Of a stretch of 64,000 nt of DNA, positions 42,678-51,773 are shown piece by piece (positions within the stretch are counted from its first letter, which is position 1; each line of letters starts with the position of its first letter). The notes beneath the pieces are model-generated. The model did not search any database. It saw nothing but the letters and a program-made list of their open reading frames with translations, and was not told where the DNA came from. This DNA is from Clostridia bacterium (GTDB lineage: Bacteria > Bacillota > Clostridia > UMGS1810): the NCBI GenBank assembly GCA_017481205.1, contig JAFUPN010000010.1, positions 17,365 to 81,364 of the forward strand, given 5' to 3'. A program made the translations under genes and the position numbers.

Positions 42678-44348
42678 TTATACTTCCATTATAACAGGCA
42701 GAATCATAGGCTTACGTTTGGTATCCCTATACAGCTCATCTGCAATTCTGTATTTGAGCTTTGTTTTTATTGTAGTCCAGTCGCGAACCTTGTTTCTCTC
42801 ACATTCATCTAGGGCATCCTTTGCTATTTCACGGATTATCTCCATAAGATTTTCCGATTCACGGACATATACAAAGCCTCGCGAAATAATATCAGGACCT
42901 GCAACAACCGTACCACTGGCTCCGTCTATGGTTACGACCACAACAATGAGCCCGTCCTCGGCAAGATGCTTTCTGTCACGAAGAACAATGTTACCCACAT
43001 CGCCGACTCCGAGTCCGTCAACCAACACTCTGCCCGCAGGCACGGTATCGGTGCATTTTGCCCCGTCATGACCGATTTCAAGAACATCACCGATATTCAT
43101 AATAAAAATATTCTTATTGTCAATACCCATAAGTCTGCCAAGGTCGGCATTAGCCTTTAAATGCTTGTATTCGCCATGAACAGGAATAAAGTACTTAGGC
43201 TTTGTGAGAGCAAGTATCATCTTGAGCTCTTCCTGACATGCATGACCGGATACATGGACAGCCTCCGCCGTGGTATGGTCATTAACAACAGTTGCACCTT
43301 TTTTATACAGTTCGTTAACTACATTTGACACCAGCTTTTCATTGCCGGGAATGGGATTTGCCGAAACGATAACTAAATCTCCTGCGGTAATCTCAACCTT
43401 TTTGTGGTCGGAATACGCCATACGGTACAGAGCGCTCATTGGCTCTCCCTGACTTCCGGTGGTGATTATAACAAGCTTCTCAGGCGGATATTTTTTTATA
43501 TCATCTATATCAATAAGAATACCCTGGGGCACCTTCATATATCCGAGAGTTGTTGCAACCTCTACCAGATTTATCATGCTTCTGCCGGAAACGGCAATCT
43601 TACGCTTGTTATTATAAGCCGCATTGATAATCTGCTGAACCCTGTGTACATTTGATGCAAAGGTAGCTACTATAATGCGCTGCTTTGTTGATTTGAATAC
43701 TGATTCAAAGGTTGAACCTACAGTACGCTCGGATTTTGTAAATCCGCTGCGCTCTGCATTTGTGCTATCGCTCATAAGAGCCAGCACACCTTTTTTACCC
43801 AGCTCGCCGAAGCGGGTCAAGTCTATCATATCCCCGTCTATGGGAGTTGTATCAATTTTAAAATCTCCGGTATGCACAATGGGACCGAGCGGTGTATGGA
43901 TAGCCACGGCAACTGCATCGGCAATGGAGTGGTTTGATCTGATAAATTCTACCTTAAAAGGATTAAGATTAACTGTATCACCGGGATTAACTCTGATGAG
44001 CTTTACCGAGGACAGGAGATTATGCTCCTTAAGCTTGTTTGAAACAAGACCAAGAGTAAGATTTGTACCGTACACCGGTACTGCAATCTCCTTCAGAAAA
44101 TACGGCAATCCTCCTATATGATCCTCATGACCATGAGTAAGGACAACCGCCTTTACCCTTTCCCTGTTCTTGATAAGGTAAGTAAAGTCAGGGATTACAG
44201 TGTCAATACCCAAAAGCTCCTCATCGGGAAAAGCAAGACCGCAATCGAGAACGATAATGTCGTTGCCGTACTCAAATGCAGTAATATTCTTGCCTATCTC
44301 ATCGAGACCGCCAAGGGGAATAATTTTTAATTTAGCTTTTTTTGCCAC
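42678..44348 (-). CDS. rnj: Ribonuclease J
   Basis: Metallo-beta-lactamase/beta-CASP nuclease with endo- and 5'-3' exonuclease activity in mRNA decay and rRNA maturation. 556 residues with a GTG start (GGAGG seven bases upstream). Zinc motif HGHEDHIGG, then HTGDFKID, SDSTNAERSG, beta-CASP TFASNVHRVQQI, GSQGEPMSAL, HVSGHACQEELK and PVHGEYKHL are intact. There is a C-terminal dimerisation domain. It follows rseP after 172 bp. Only one copy is seen here, so J1 or J2 cannot be assigned. Confidence 0.95.
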   Translation of the reverse strand: MAKKAKLKIIPLGGLDEIGKNITAFEYGNDIIVLDCGLAFPDEELLGIDTVIPDFTYLIKNRERVKAVVLTHGHEDHIGGLPYFLKEIAVPVYGTNLTLGLVSNKLKEHNLLSSVKLIRVNPGDTVNLNPFKVEFIRSNHSIADAVAVAIHTPLGPIVHTGDFKIDTTPIDGDMIDLTRFGELGKKGVLALMSDSTNAERSGFTKSERTVGSTFESVFKSTKQRIIVATFASNVHRVQQIINAAYNNKRKIAVSGRSMINLVEVATTLGYMKVPQGILIDIDDIKKYPPEKLVIITTGSQGEPMSALYRMAYSDHKKVEITAGDLVIVSANPIPGNEKLVSNVVNELYKKGATVVNDHTTAEAVHVSGHACQEELKMILALTKPKYFIPVHGEYKHLKANADLGRLMGIDNKNIFIMNIGDVLEIGHDGAKCTDTVPAGRVLVDGLGVGDVGNIVLRDRKHLAEDGLIVVVVTIDGASGTVVAGPDIISRGFVYVRESENLMEIIREIAKDALDECERNKVRDWTTIKTKLKYRIADELYRDTKRKPMILPVIMEV

Positions 44349-44520
44349 AATATACCTCCGTTTCTTTTATTAAAATTACGCACGAAATTATACCCAAAAA
44401 CTACTTTTTGGATTAATAGATAATATTAAAATTTATCCGCTCAAATCAACTAAATATATTATATCAGATTTTTTTGATAAAATAAAGTCTTTTTTTATAT
44501 TTTTTCAAAAATTTATTTTA

Positions 44521-45543
44521 TTATGCAAAAAGCTTGGTTATATCAAAAAAGGTTATAACCAGCATAAACGCAATAAGCAGTGCAAAACCGACTGCATGAA
44601 CAATTGCCTCTTTTTCTGCCGGGAGAGGCTTACGCCTGATAATCTCAATCAGAATAAAAAGCAATCTGCCCCCGTCAAGTGCAGGTATGGGAAGAAGATT
44701 CATAACGCCGAGATTTATGGATATAAGTGCTGCAAGGCTAAGCAGCGACAGAATACCGCTTCTTGCGGCATTGCCTATCTCTCCTACTATGCCCACAGGG
44801 CCTGACATTTCCGAAACAGACACCATGCCTCTTATCAGATCAGTCAGAGATATAACAACAGCTTTTATCACATAGACAGAGTTGTAATAAGCATATTTGA
44901 AAACACCGCCAAAGCTCTTTGGCTCCACATATGGGCGAAATCCGTAAAGATATCTGCCGTCAGCCTCGGAATACTTGGGTGCAATGCTTTTCACAAAAGT
45001 TTCTCCGTCACGTTCAAAGGTTATTTCGGACGAATTGTTACCGTTTTTGTAAACAAAGAGGTTAATATCATTATAATCACTGATTTTTGAAGAGAAATCC
45101 TCTCCGGACATTTTTACAATCCTGTCACCCGAAACAACACCGGCATCGGCAAAAGCAGAATCCGGCAGAACCTCGCCGGTTATATTGGTGTAGAAGCCTG
45201 CCTGCTGAGACATTATAAATACAAATATCACAAAACCGAGAATAAAATTCATAACAGCTCCAGATGCAAGCACAACAAAACGAGCAAATGCACTCTTATT
45301 GCAAAATGCATTTACATCATCGGAACCGCCGTCCTCTCCCTCAAGGCGCACAAAACCGCCCAGGGGCAGAGCGCGGAGAGTATATTCTGTTCCACCGCGG
45401 GCAAAGCCGAAAAGCTTTGGTCCCATGCCGATGGAAAACTCGTGAACAGTCATCTTAAACAGCTTTGCTGTGATAAAATGACCGAACTCATGAATGAATA
45501 TTATTACACAAAAAACAACAATTGCACTTACAGCTGTAAGCAT
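44521..45543 (-). CDS. rseP: Site-2 intramembrane zinc metalloprotease RseP/RasP
   Basis: Cleaves anti-sigma factors and signal-peptide remnants within the membrane. The 340 residues include the zinc motif HEFGHF in the first TM (residues about 18-23), a central PDZ domain (about 110-190: GVVSGDRIVKMSGEDFSSKI), and a second metal motif with NLGVMNLLPIPALDGGRLLF. About four TM segments are seen. It follows dxr at 26 bp in the conserved pyrH-frr-uppS-cdsA-dxr-rseP order. Confidence 0.94.
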   Translation of the reverse strand: MLTAVSAIVVFCVIIFIHEFGHFITAKLFKMTVHEFSIGMGPKLFGFARGGTEYTLRALPLGGFVRLEGEDGGSDDVNAFCNKSAFARFVVLASGAVMNFILGFVIFVFIMSQQAGFYTNITGEVLPDSAFADAGVVSGDRIVKMSGEDFSSKISDYNDINLFVYKNGNNSSEITFERDGETFVKSIAPKYSEADGRYLYGFRPYVEPKSFGGVFKYAYYNSVYVIKAVVISLTDLIRGMVSVSEMSGPVGIVGEIGNAARSGILSLLSLAALISINLGVMNLLPIPALDGGRLLFILIEIIRRKPLPAEKEAIVHAVGFALLIAFMLVITFFDITKLFA

Positions 45544-45569
45544 ATAAATCTATCACTTCCAATTTTTTA

Positions 45570-46715
45570 TTAAATCAAATTTCTTGTATACTCTCTTGCG
45601 AGAGCATCATATTTTACGATATTGTCTATAGTCAGGCTGTCCTTTGTATCAAGTCCGTCAACAGCAGACAAAACAAGCTGAGGAATTTCATTAAAAGAGA
45701 TTTTGTCCTTAAGAAACATTTCCACAGCAATTTCATTTGCAGCATTCATCACCGTCGGAGCAAGACCGCCCTTCTTTGATGAATTAACTGCAATATCAAG
45801 ACACGGAAAATTCTCTCTGTCCGGCTGTGCAAAGGAAAGGTCGCCGCAGGAAAACAAATCAAGCTCTGTCAGAGCCGCACATTCTGCCCTATCCGGATAG
45901 TTTATGGCGTAGCTTATGGGAAGCTTCATATCAGGAGCTCCAAGCTGAGCTATTACGGAATTGTCGCAAAACTGTACTGCAGAGTGAACAATGCTCTGAC
46001 GGTGTACAAGGACGGTTACATCGTCTATATCTACATCAAAAAGCCATTTTGCTTCAATTACCTCAAGCCCTTTGTTCATAAGTGTTGCACTGTCTATAGT
46101 GATTTTACTGCCCATGGACCAGTTGGGATGCTTAAGCGCGTCTTCCTTTTTTACATTTGAAAGCTCATCCTTTGTTTTTCCGTAAAAAGGTCCGCCGGAT
46201 GCCGTAAGAAGTATCTTTTTGATATTTTTGCAAGAATTGCCTCTGAGACTCTGAAAAATAGCGCTGTGCTCACTGTCTACAGGGAGTATATCAACATTAT
46301 ATTCTCTGCTCAGTGGAATTATTAATTCGCCTGCCGTAACAAGGGTCTCTTTGTTGGCAAGGAGAATTTTTTTATGGTTTTTTATAGCCTCAACAGTCGG
46401 AAGAAGTCCCACATTGCCAACCACAGAAGTCAAAAGCATGTCACTCTCATCCTGAGCGGCAATTTCAAGCAGACCCTCCATTCCGCAGAAAATACGTGTA
46501 TCAGTATCGGAAACAAGAGCTTTGAGCTCTGCATATTTACTCTCATCCATAATACATGCCTTAGCGGGCTTGTATTTGCGTATCTGTTCGCTGAGAAGCT
46601 TTGTGTTGGAATGGGCGGAAAGTCCGGTTATCCTGATATCATCAAAGTAATCCGCAACCCCAAGTGCCTGTGTGCCTATAGAGCCTGTTGAACCTATTAT
46701 TGACAAATTCTTCAT
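45570..46715 (-). CDS. dxr: 1-deoxy-D-xylulose-5-phosphate reductoisomerase
   Basis: Makes 2-C-methyl-D-erythritol 4-phosphate in the MEP isoprenoid pathway, using NADPH. The 381-residue protein has the NADP motif IIGSTGSIGTQAL at residues 5-17, LLANKETLVTAGELI, PVDSEHSAIFQSL, a metal/substrate loop LTASGGPFYGK, MGSKITIDSATLMNKGLEVIEA, and PTVMNAANEIAV. GGAG precedes the ATG. Confidence 0.96.
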   Translation of the reverse strand: MKNLSIIGSTGSIGTQALGVADYFDDIRITGLSAHSNTKLLSEQIRKYKPAKACIMDESKYAELKALVSDTDTRIFCGMEGLLEIAAQDESDMLLTSVVGNVGLLPTVEAIKNHKKILLANKETLVTAGELIIPLSREYNVDILPVDSEHSAIFQSLRGNSCKNIKKILLTASGGPFYGKTKDELSNVKKEDALKHPNWSMGSKITIDSATLMNKGLEVIEAKWLFDVDIDDVTVLVHRQSIVHSAVQFCDNSVIAQLGAPDMKLPISYAINYPDRAECAALTELDLFSCGDLSFAQPDRENFPCLDIAVNSSKKGGLAPTVMNAANEIAVEMFLKDKISFNEIPQLVLSAVDGLDTKDSLTIDNIVKYDALAREYTRNLI

Positions 46716-46734
46716 AATTTATATTCTCCGCTAA

Positions 46735-47556
46735 TCAAAATAACCAACCAAATTGTATCAGGCAGTACACTACGGGAGAAATAAATATTACAGAATCAAA
46801 TCTGTCAAGAATTCCTCCGTGTCCGGGGACAAGACTGCCAAAATCCTTTATGCCGTGTTCTCTCTTAATGCAGGAAGCCACAAGGTCGCCAATCTGTGCA
46901 AGTAGTGAAAGAACAATTGCAGAAATAATTCCCTGTATGTAGTTTGGCGTTATATCAAAATATTTTTCGCAAACGAGCATATACAATACCATGATTATAA
47001 TAGCTCCCGCTATACCGCCAATTGAGCCCTCCACGGTCTTTTTGGGGCTGACCGAGGGAATAAGCTTGTGTCTGCCGAGAAATCTCCCTGCAAAATATGC
47101 AAAGGTATCTGTGAGCCAAGCTATGATAAAAGGTATCCATATATAAAACTTTCCCAAATCCGGATCACATCTCAGCAGATATATATTTATCGGAAACAGG
47201 GTTACATAACAGGTTCCGAGAACAGAAACAGCCACATTGTCAAAATGTATCCTATTATGATTGAACACCATATATATGAGCATAACGGTAGCATAAAGAC
47301 CCAGAGCAAAATAAATGCAGCTATTATTCCAACTTCTGCCGGAATACATGCAATATATCATCAGAGCAGAAAAAACATACGAAATTGTCACGAGAATTTT
47401 TTTATCCACAGTATAGCCTACTGCATTGAAAAACTCATATAGTCCTGCAAGAATAAGAAGTCCCACAACAAGACAGACAATCATTTCGCTTCCGAATAGG
47501 AAAAGCACTATTGCCCCTATTGCATACAATGCACCAAACAAAATTCTCTGCAGCAT
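46735..47556 (-). CDS. cdsA: Phosphatidate cytidylyltransferase
   Basis: Makes CDP-diacylglycerol for phospholipid synthesis. The 273-residue polytopic membrane protein starts MLQRILFGALYAIG at 47556 (GGAGG eight bases upstream; the frame begins three codons earlier at a GTG). The family signature runs AWLTDTFAYFAGRFLGRHKLIP...SPKKTVEGSIGG, and near the C-terminus KREHGIKDFGSLVPGHGGILDRFDS. It overlaps uppS closely (the uppS stop is two bases away). Confidence 0.95.
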   Translation of the reverse strand: MLQRILFGALYAIGAIVLFLFGSEMIVCLVVGLLILAGLYEFFNAVGYTVDKKILVTISYVFSALMIYCMYSGRSWNNSCIYFALGLYATVMLIYMVFNHNRIHFDNVAVSVLGTCYVTLFPINIYLLRCDPDLGKFYIWIPFIIAWLTDTFAYFAGRFLGRHKLIPSVSPKKTVEGSIGGIAGAIIIMVLYMLVCEKYFDITPNYIQGIISAIVLSLLAQIGDLVASCIKREHGIKDFGSLVPGHGGILDRFDSVIFISPVVYCLIQFGWLF

Positions 47557-47557
47557 A

Positions 47558-48307
47558 TTACACACCTCCGAAACGACGGTTTCTTTTCTGGAAATCTATC
47601 ACAGCCCGATGCAGGTCTGCCTCGGTAAAATCAGGCCAGCAAATATCAGAAAACCAAAACTCGCTATACGCACTCTGCCAGAGCAGGAAATTGCTGAGTC
47701 TAAGCTCGCCGCTGGGACGAATGATAAAATCCGGGTCAGGCATAAAAGAGGTATAGATATTGTCGCTTATCATCTTTTCGTCAATATCCTCAGGAGCTAT
47801 TCTGCCTGACTTTACAGCCTCTGCAATTTTTCTTGCGGCAGATACAAGCTCCTCCCTGCCGCCGTAATTCAGAGCTATAACAAGAGTTATCTTGTCATTA
47901 TCCTTTGTGGCATTCTCGACAATATCTATCTTTCTGATTATCTCTTCTGACAGCTCGTCACGTCTGCCGACTATACGGATGCGTATATTATCTCCGCCGA
48001 GAACCCGTTTATAATCGTCAAGATAATCAACCATCAGTTTCATAAGGGAGTCAACCTCATCCTTGGGTCGCTTCCAGTTTTCTGTAGAGAACGCATATAC
48101 AGTCACATATCTGACTCCGAGCTTTTCAGCACAGCGGGTGATTTTATCAAGGGTCTTTGCACCGGCAGCATGACCGGCAGAGCGCGGTAGACCTCTCCTC
48201 TTAGCCCATCTGCCGTTGCCGTCCATAATAATACCTATGTGCTGAGGGATATTTTCATAATCTATTGTATCAACGGTCTGTTGTTTTTTTCTCTTTAAAT
48301 TAAACAT
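47558..48307 (-). CDS. uppS: Undecaprenyl pyrophosphate synthase (cis-prenyltransferase)
   Basis: Elongates farnesyl diphosphate to the C55 carrier of cell-wall synthesis. The 249-residue protein starts MFNLKRKKQQTVDT at 48307 (GGAAGG upstream). Catalytic IGIIMDGNGRWAKRRGLPRSAGH, YAFSTENWKRP, ALNYGGREEL, and DFIIRPSGELRLSNFLLWQSAYSE are intact. Confidence 0.96.
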   Translation of the reverse strand: MFNLKRKKQQTVDTIDYENIPQHIGIIMDGNGRWAKRRGLPRSAGHAAGAKTLDKITRCAEKLGVRYVTVYAFSTENWKRPKDEVDSLMKLMVDYLDDYKRVLGGDNIRIRIVGRRDELSEEIIRKIDIVENATKDNDKITLVIALNYGGREELVSAARKIAEAVKSGRIAPEDIDEKMISDNIYTSFMPDPDFIIRPSGELRLSNFLLWQSAYSEFWFSDICWPDFTEADLHRAVIDFQKRNRRFGGV

Positions 48308-48340
48308 GATTTTTACCTTCCGGAAATAAATACAGAGGGG

Positions 48341-48384
48341 AGCCTTAGCAACCAAAACCATCTTTAGTATTGGTTGCTAAGGCT
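48341..48384. repeat. Perfect 15-bp inverted repeat between frr and uppS
   Basis: AGCCTTAGCAACCAA / TTGGTTGCTAAGGCT with a 14-base loop. The right arm with flanks (GTATTGGTTGCTAAGGCTA) recurs with one change at 36722-36740. It is not followed by a T-run, so it is more likely an mRNA-stability or repeat element than a terminator. Confidence 0.6.
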
Positions 48385-48458
48385 ATCCCTTTGCGGCAGT
48401 CCGGGTATGGCTCCACGCAGGGATACCCCCACATTAAAATTCAACAGTATACAAAAAA

Positions 48459-49010
48459 TCAGATTTCCATGATTTCCTTTTCCTTAGCTGCACAAACATC
48501 ATCAATCTTCTTTATAAATTTGTCTGTAAGTGTCTGAACATCTTTTTCAATACCCTTCAAATCATCCTCAGTGATTTCGTTGTTTTTCTTAGCGGTCTTG
48601 AAGGATTCGATTGCATCACGTCTGATTGAACGGATTGCCACCTTGCTGTCCTCACACTTTGATTTGATTGTCTTTGCAATCTCTTTTCTGCGTTCCTCAG
48701 TGAGAGGAGGGAAAGAAAGACGTATTGCCTTGCCGTCATTTGTAGGATTGATACCTATATCAGACTTCTGAATGGCCTTTTCTACCTCTCCGAGAATACT
48801 TGCATCCCAAGGCTGAATAAGAATTGTTCTGGGATCGGGAACCGATACATTGCCAATCTGCGGAAGGGGTGTTGCCACACCGTAGTATTCCACAGAAACC
48901 TTATTAAGTATTGCAGGGTTGGCTCTGCCTGCTCTCAGAGTTGCCAGATCTGCTTCAAGAACAGAAACGGACTTATTCATTTTTTCTTCAAAATTCTTTA
49001 ATTCTGCCAT
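48459..49010 (-). CDS. frr: Ribosome recycling factor
   Basis: Splits post-termination ribosomes with EF-G. The 183 residues are the usual length. Features are LRAGRANPAIL, VEYYGVATPLPQIGNVSVPDPRT, PWDASILGEVEKAI, GINPTNDGKAIRLSFPPLTEERR, and the C-terminal helix pair. Its GGAGG site is formed by the last codons of pyrH three bases upstream, so the two are coupled. Confidence 0.97.
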   Translation of the reverse strand: MAELKNFEEKMNKSVSVLEADLATLRAGRANPAILNKVSVEYYGVATPLPQIGNVSVPDPRTILIQPWDASILGEVEKAIQKSDIGINPTNDGKAIRLSFPPLTEERRKEIAKTIKSKCEDSKVAIRSIRRDAIESFKTAKKNNEITEDDLKGIEKDVQTLTDKFIKKIDDVCAAKEKEIMEI

Positions 49011-49013
49011 AAT

Positions 49014-49727
49014 TTATTCCTCCTCTTTTACAATAGTACCGATTTCTTCACCGCATACTACTTTAATTATATTTTCGGGATTCTCCAATCCAAATACTCT
49101 GATAGGGATATGATTGTCCATGCAAAGAGAAGTGGCTGTCGAATCCATAACTCCGAGCCCCTTATTGAGCACATCAATATATTTGAGCTCGCTGAACATC
49201 TTTGCATGGGGATTGATATTTGGGTCGCTGTCATACACACCGTCTACCTTCTTGGCAAGCAGGATAATATCAGCATTGATTTCTGCAGCACGAAGTGCAG
49301 CTGTTGTATCTGTAGAAAAGAAAGGATTTCCTGTGCCGCAGCCAAATATAACAACTCTGCCCTTTTCAAGATGCTTATCTGCCTTGCCTCTGATATATGG
49401 CTCGGCAATCTGACGCATTTCTATAGCAGTCTGAACTCTGGTGGGCACGCCCCTCTGCTCAAGAGCATCCTGAAGTGCCAGAGAATTTATAACAGTAGCA
49501 AGCATTCCCATATGGTCTGCTCTGGTTCTGTCCATATTCTCGCCGGTTCTACCTCTCCAGAAATTGCCTCCGCCTACAACGATTGCCACACCGACACCCA
49601 TATCGACAACTCTTTTTATAACATCAGTTACAGCTCCGATTGTATCGCTGTCAAGCCCGAAGGACTTGCCTCCGGCAAGGGCTTCACCGCTTACTTTGAG
49701 TAAAACTCTTTTGTATTTGGGTTCCAT
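49014..49727 (-). CDS. pyrH: UMP kinase
   Basis: Phosphorylates UMP to UDP; hexameric amino-acid-kinase-fold enzyme. The 237 residues show [15 protein letters not shown] (N-terminal phosphate loop), [50 protein letters not shown], and [22 protein letters not shown] precedes the ATG. It is the first gene after the tsf terminator, so it probably has its own promoter in the AT-rich 60 bp upstream. Confidence 0.97.
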   Translation of the reverse strand: MEPKYKRVLLKVSGEALAGGKSFGLDSDTIGAVTDVIKRVVDMGVGVAIVVGGGNFWRGRTGENMDRTRADHMGMLATVINSLALQDALEQRGVPTRVQTAIEMRQIAEPYIRGKADKHLEKGRVVIFGCGTGNPFFSTDTTAALRAAEINADIILLAKKVDGVYDSDPNINPHAKMFSELKYIDVLNKGLGVMDSTATSLCMDNHIPIRVFGLENPENIIKVVCGEEIGTIVKEEE

Positions 49728-49787
49728 TTGAGTACCTCCGTTTTATACTTTGTTATATAATTATATATAGTATATCATATATTTTTA

Positions 49788-49817
49788 AAAAAAGGAACAC
49801 CTAAGTGTTCCTTTTTT
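49788..49817 (-). terminator. tsf terminator
   Basis: AAAAAAGGAACAC / GTGTTCCTTTTTT, four-base loop. It separates rpsB-tsf from pyrH-frr and beyond. Confidence 0.9.
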
Positions 49818-49837
49818 GAAATTTTTTTAAAATTTCA

Positions 49838-50734
49838 TTATTTAATCATATTTGCAACTTCTTCTGCAAAGTTGTCTTCCTTCTTTTCGATGCCTTCGCC
49901 CTTTTCAAATCTTACGAAGTCAACAAGCTTAACGCCTTTTGAAGCGAGGTATGCGCCTACCTTGTAGTCGCTGTCTTTAACAAATTCCTGGAGAAGCAGG
50001 CAGTTCTGGTCAAAGAACTTATTGATTTTACCGCCAACCATCTTTTCGATAATCTGGTCAGGCTTGCTTGCATTCTTAGGATCTTCCTTAATCTGAGCGA
50101 TGATGATGTTCTTTTCCTTTTCAACATCAGCTTCGGGAACGCTCTCCTTGTCAAGATAAAGAGGATTGATAGCAGCAATCTGCATAGCAGCATCCTTTGC
50201 AGCTTCGCGTGCATCGGCATTTGAAAGGTCTGCTTCAACCTTTACCATAACACCAATTCTGCCTTCGCCATGGATATAGGAAACAATGCCGCCCTCGTAT
50301 CTTGCAAATCTTCTGAGAGTCATATTCTCACCGATTGTGAGAATCTTTTCTCTGAGCATTTCTTCAACAGTCATTTCTGTGCCTGTATATTTAAGTGCCT
50401 TGAGAGCGTCGATATCTGCAGGATTTTCATCAGCAACAATCTTTGCAAGGTCAGCAACAAATGTCTTGAAATCTGCGTTCTTAGCAACGAAGTCTGTTTC
50501 AGAGTTAACCTCGATAAGAGCACCTACAGAACCGTCTTCTGTAACATATGCATCAACAAGACCTTCTGCAGCAATTCTGCCTGCCTTCTTTTCAGCAGCA
50601 GCGAGACCCTTTTCTCTGAGGTATTCAACAGCTTTTTCCATATCGCCGTTGGACTCTGTAAGAGCCTTCTTACAATCCATCATACCGCAGCCTGTTCTTT
50701 CTCTCAAATCTTTTACGTCTTTAGCAGTAAACAT
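49838..50734 (-). CDS. tsf: Elongation factor Ts
   Basis: Nucleotide exchange factor for EF-Tu. The 298-residue protein has KDLRERTGCGMMDCKKALTE, the TDFVAKN motif of the exchange core, and the paired core subdomains. GGAGG precedes the ATG. It is downstream of rpsB in the usual order. Confidence 0.97.
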   Translation of the reverse strand: MFTAKDVKDLRERTGCGMMDCKKALTESNGDMEKAVEYLREKGLAAAEKKAGRIAAEGLVDAYVTEDGSVGALIEVNSETDFVAKNADFKTFVADLAKIVADENPADIDALKALKYTGTEMTVEEMLREKILTIGENMTLRRFARYEGGIVSYIHGEGRIGVMVKVEADLSNADAREAAKDAAMQIAAINPLYLDKESVPEADVEKEKNIIIAQIKEDPKNASKPDQIIEKMVGGKINKFFDQNCLLLQEFVKDSDYKVGAYLASKGVKLVDFVRFEKGEGIEKKEDNFAEEVANMIK

Positions 50735-50795
50735 TTTAAATTACCTCCGATTATATGTTATTTTAAGGATTGGACAAAAAAGTCCTTCATTCAAC

Positions 50796-50830
50796 AAAAT
50801 CTCCGAAAAGAGCAGCTTTGCGGAGATTTT
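50796..50830 (-). terminator. Attenuator-like hairpin between rpsB and tsf
   Basis: AAAATCTCCG / CGGAGATTTT with a 15-base loop in the 104-bp spacer. It could partially terminate transcription or protect the rpsB mRNA. Confidence 0.55.
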
Positions 50831-50838
50831 GCAAGTAA

Positions 50839-51579
50839 TTATTCAGCGTCAGCAGCTACAGCAGCTTCTTCCTCTTCAGCAACAGGAGCAGCATCTTCGC
50901 CCTGTCTGCCTTCGATAATAGCATTAGCCATTGTTGAAGCAATAAGTTTTACGGCTCTGATAGCATCATCGTTGCCGGGGATAACATAATCAACTTCTTC
51001 GGGGTCACAGTTTGTATCAACGATAGCAACAACGGGGATACCGAGCTTCTTAGCTTCTGCTACAGCAATCTTTTCTTTTCTGGGGTCAACAACGAACATA
51101 GCTCCGGGAAGCTTCTTCATGTCCTTGATACCGCCGAGGTATTTGTCAAGCTTTTCAATTTCCAGCTTAAGCTTAGCAACTTCCTTTTTGGGGAGAAGAT
51201 CAAATGTACCGTCTTCTTCCATCTTGTTGAGCTGGTTGAGTCTCTCAATTCTCTTCTTGATGGTCTTGAAGTTTGTGAGCATACCGCCGAGCCATCTTGC
51301 ATTTACAACGTACATGCCTACTCTTTCTGCTTCTTCCTTAATGGAATCCTGAGCCTGCTTCTTTGTACCTACAAAAAGGATATCCTCACCGTTTGCAGCA
51401 ACCTCTTTGATGAAATCATATGCTTCAATAGTCTTCTTAACTGTTTTCTGAAGATTAATGATATAGATTCCGTTTCTTTCTGTGTAGATGTACTCTGCCA
51501 TCTTAGGGTTCCATCTTCTGGTCTGGTGACCGAAGTGAACACCTGCTTCCAATAACTGTTTCATAGATATAACTGACAT
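50839..51579 (-). CDS. rpsB: 30S ribosomal protein S2
   Basis: A 246-residue protein starting [20 protein letters not shown] at 51579 with GGAGG upstream. Family motifs are [88 protein letters not shown], and [13 protein letters not shown]. The acidic Ala/Glu-rich tail is typical. It heads the rpsB-tsf unit. Confidence 0.97.
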   Translation of the reverse strand: MSVISMKQLLEAGVHFGHQTRRWNPKMAEYIYTERNGIYIINLQKTVKKTIEAYDFIKEVAANGEDILFVGTKKQAQDSIKEEAERVGMYVVNARWLGGMLTNFKTIKKRIERLNQLNKMEEDGTFDLLPKKEVAKLKLEIEKLDKYLGGIKDMKKLPGAMFVVDPRKEKIAVAEAKKLGIPVVAIVDTNCDPEEVDYVIPGNDDAIRAVKLIASTMANAIIEGRQGEDAAPVAEEEEAAVAADAE

Positions 51580-51696
51580 ATTATTCACCTCCATAAAATT
51601 TTACCCGCCATACCCGTCGCCTGACACAAAGACCGTTCAACTATGTCGGATTGAGCGGCATTCCTCTGTGCCATCAGGGCATGTGTGTATTAACCG
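51580..51696 (-). promoter_or_regulatory. Structured rpsB leader, possible S2 autoregulatory element
   Basis: The roughly 117-base leader can fold into a long-range stem: CCTGA...CACAGAG pairs with CTTTGTG...TCAGG, closing a loop with GACA/TGTC and GCCG/CGG-type pairings; a GC-rich region precedes the ribosome binding site. Ribosomal protein leaders often bind the encoded protein. Whether this matches a known S2 leader class cannot be settled by eye. Confidence 0.45.
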
Positions 51697-51702
51697 CATA
51701 AT

Positions 51703-51731
51703 AGTATATCACAAAGATTTCCATTTTGCAA
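51703..51731 (-). promoter_or_regulatory. rpsB promoter
   Basis: Minus strand TTGCAA, 17-bp spacer ending TTTGTGA, TATACT (extended TGn), the same design as the rpmE promoter. Confidence 0.78.
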
Positions 51732-51773
51732 GTATTTTTTTCAAAAAAATCAACTTTTTTAATTTATACTTTC

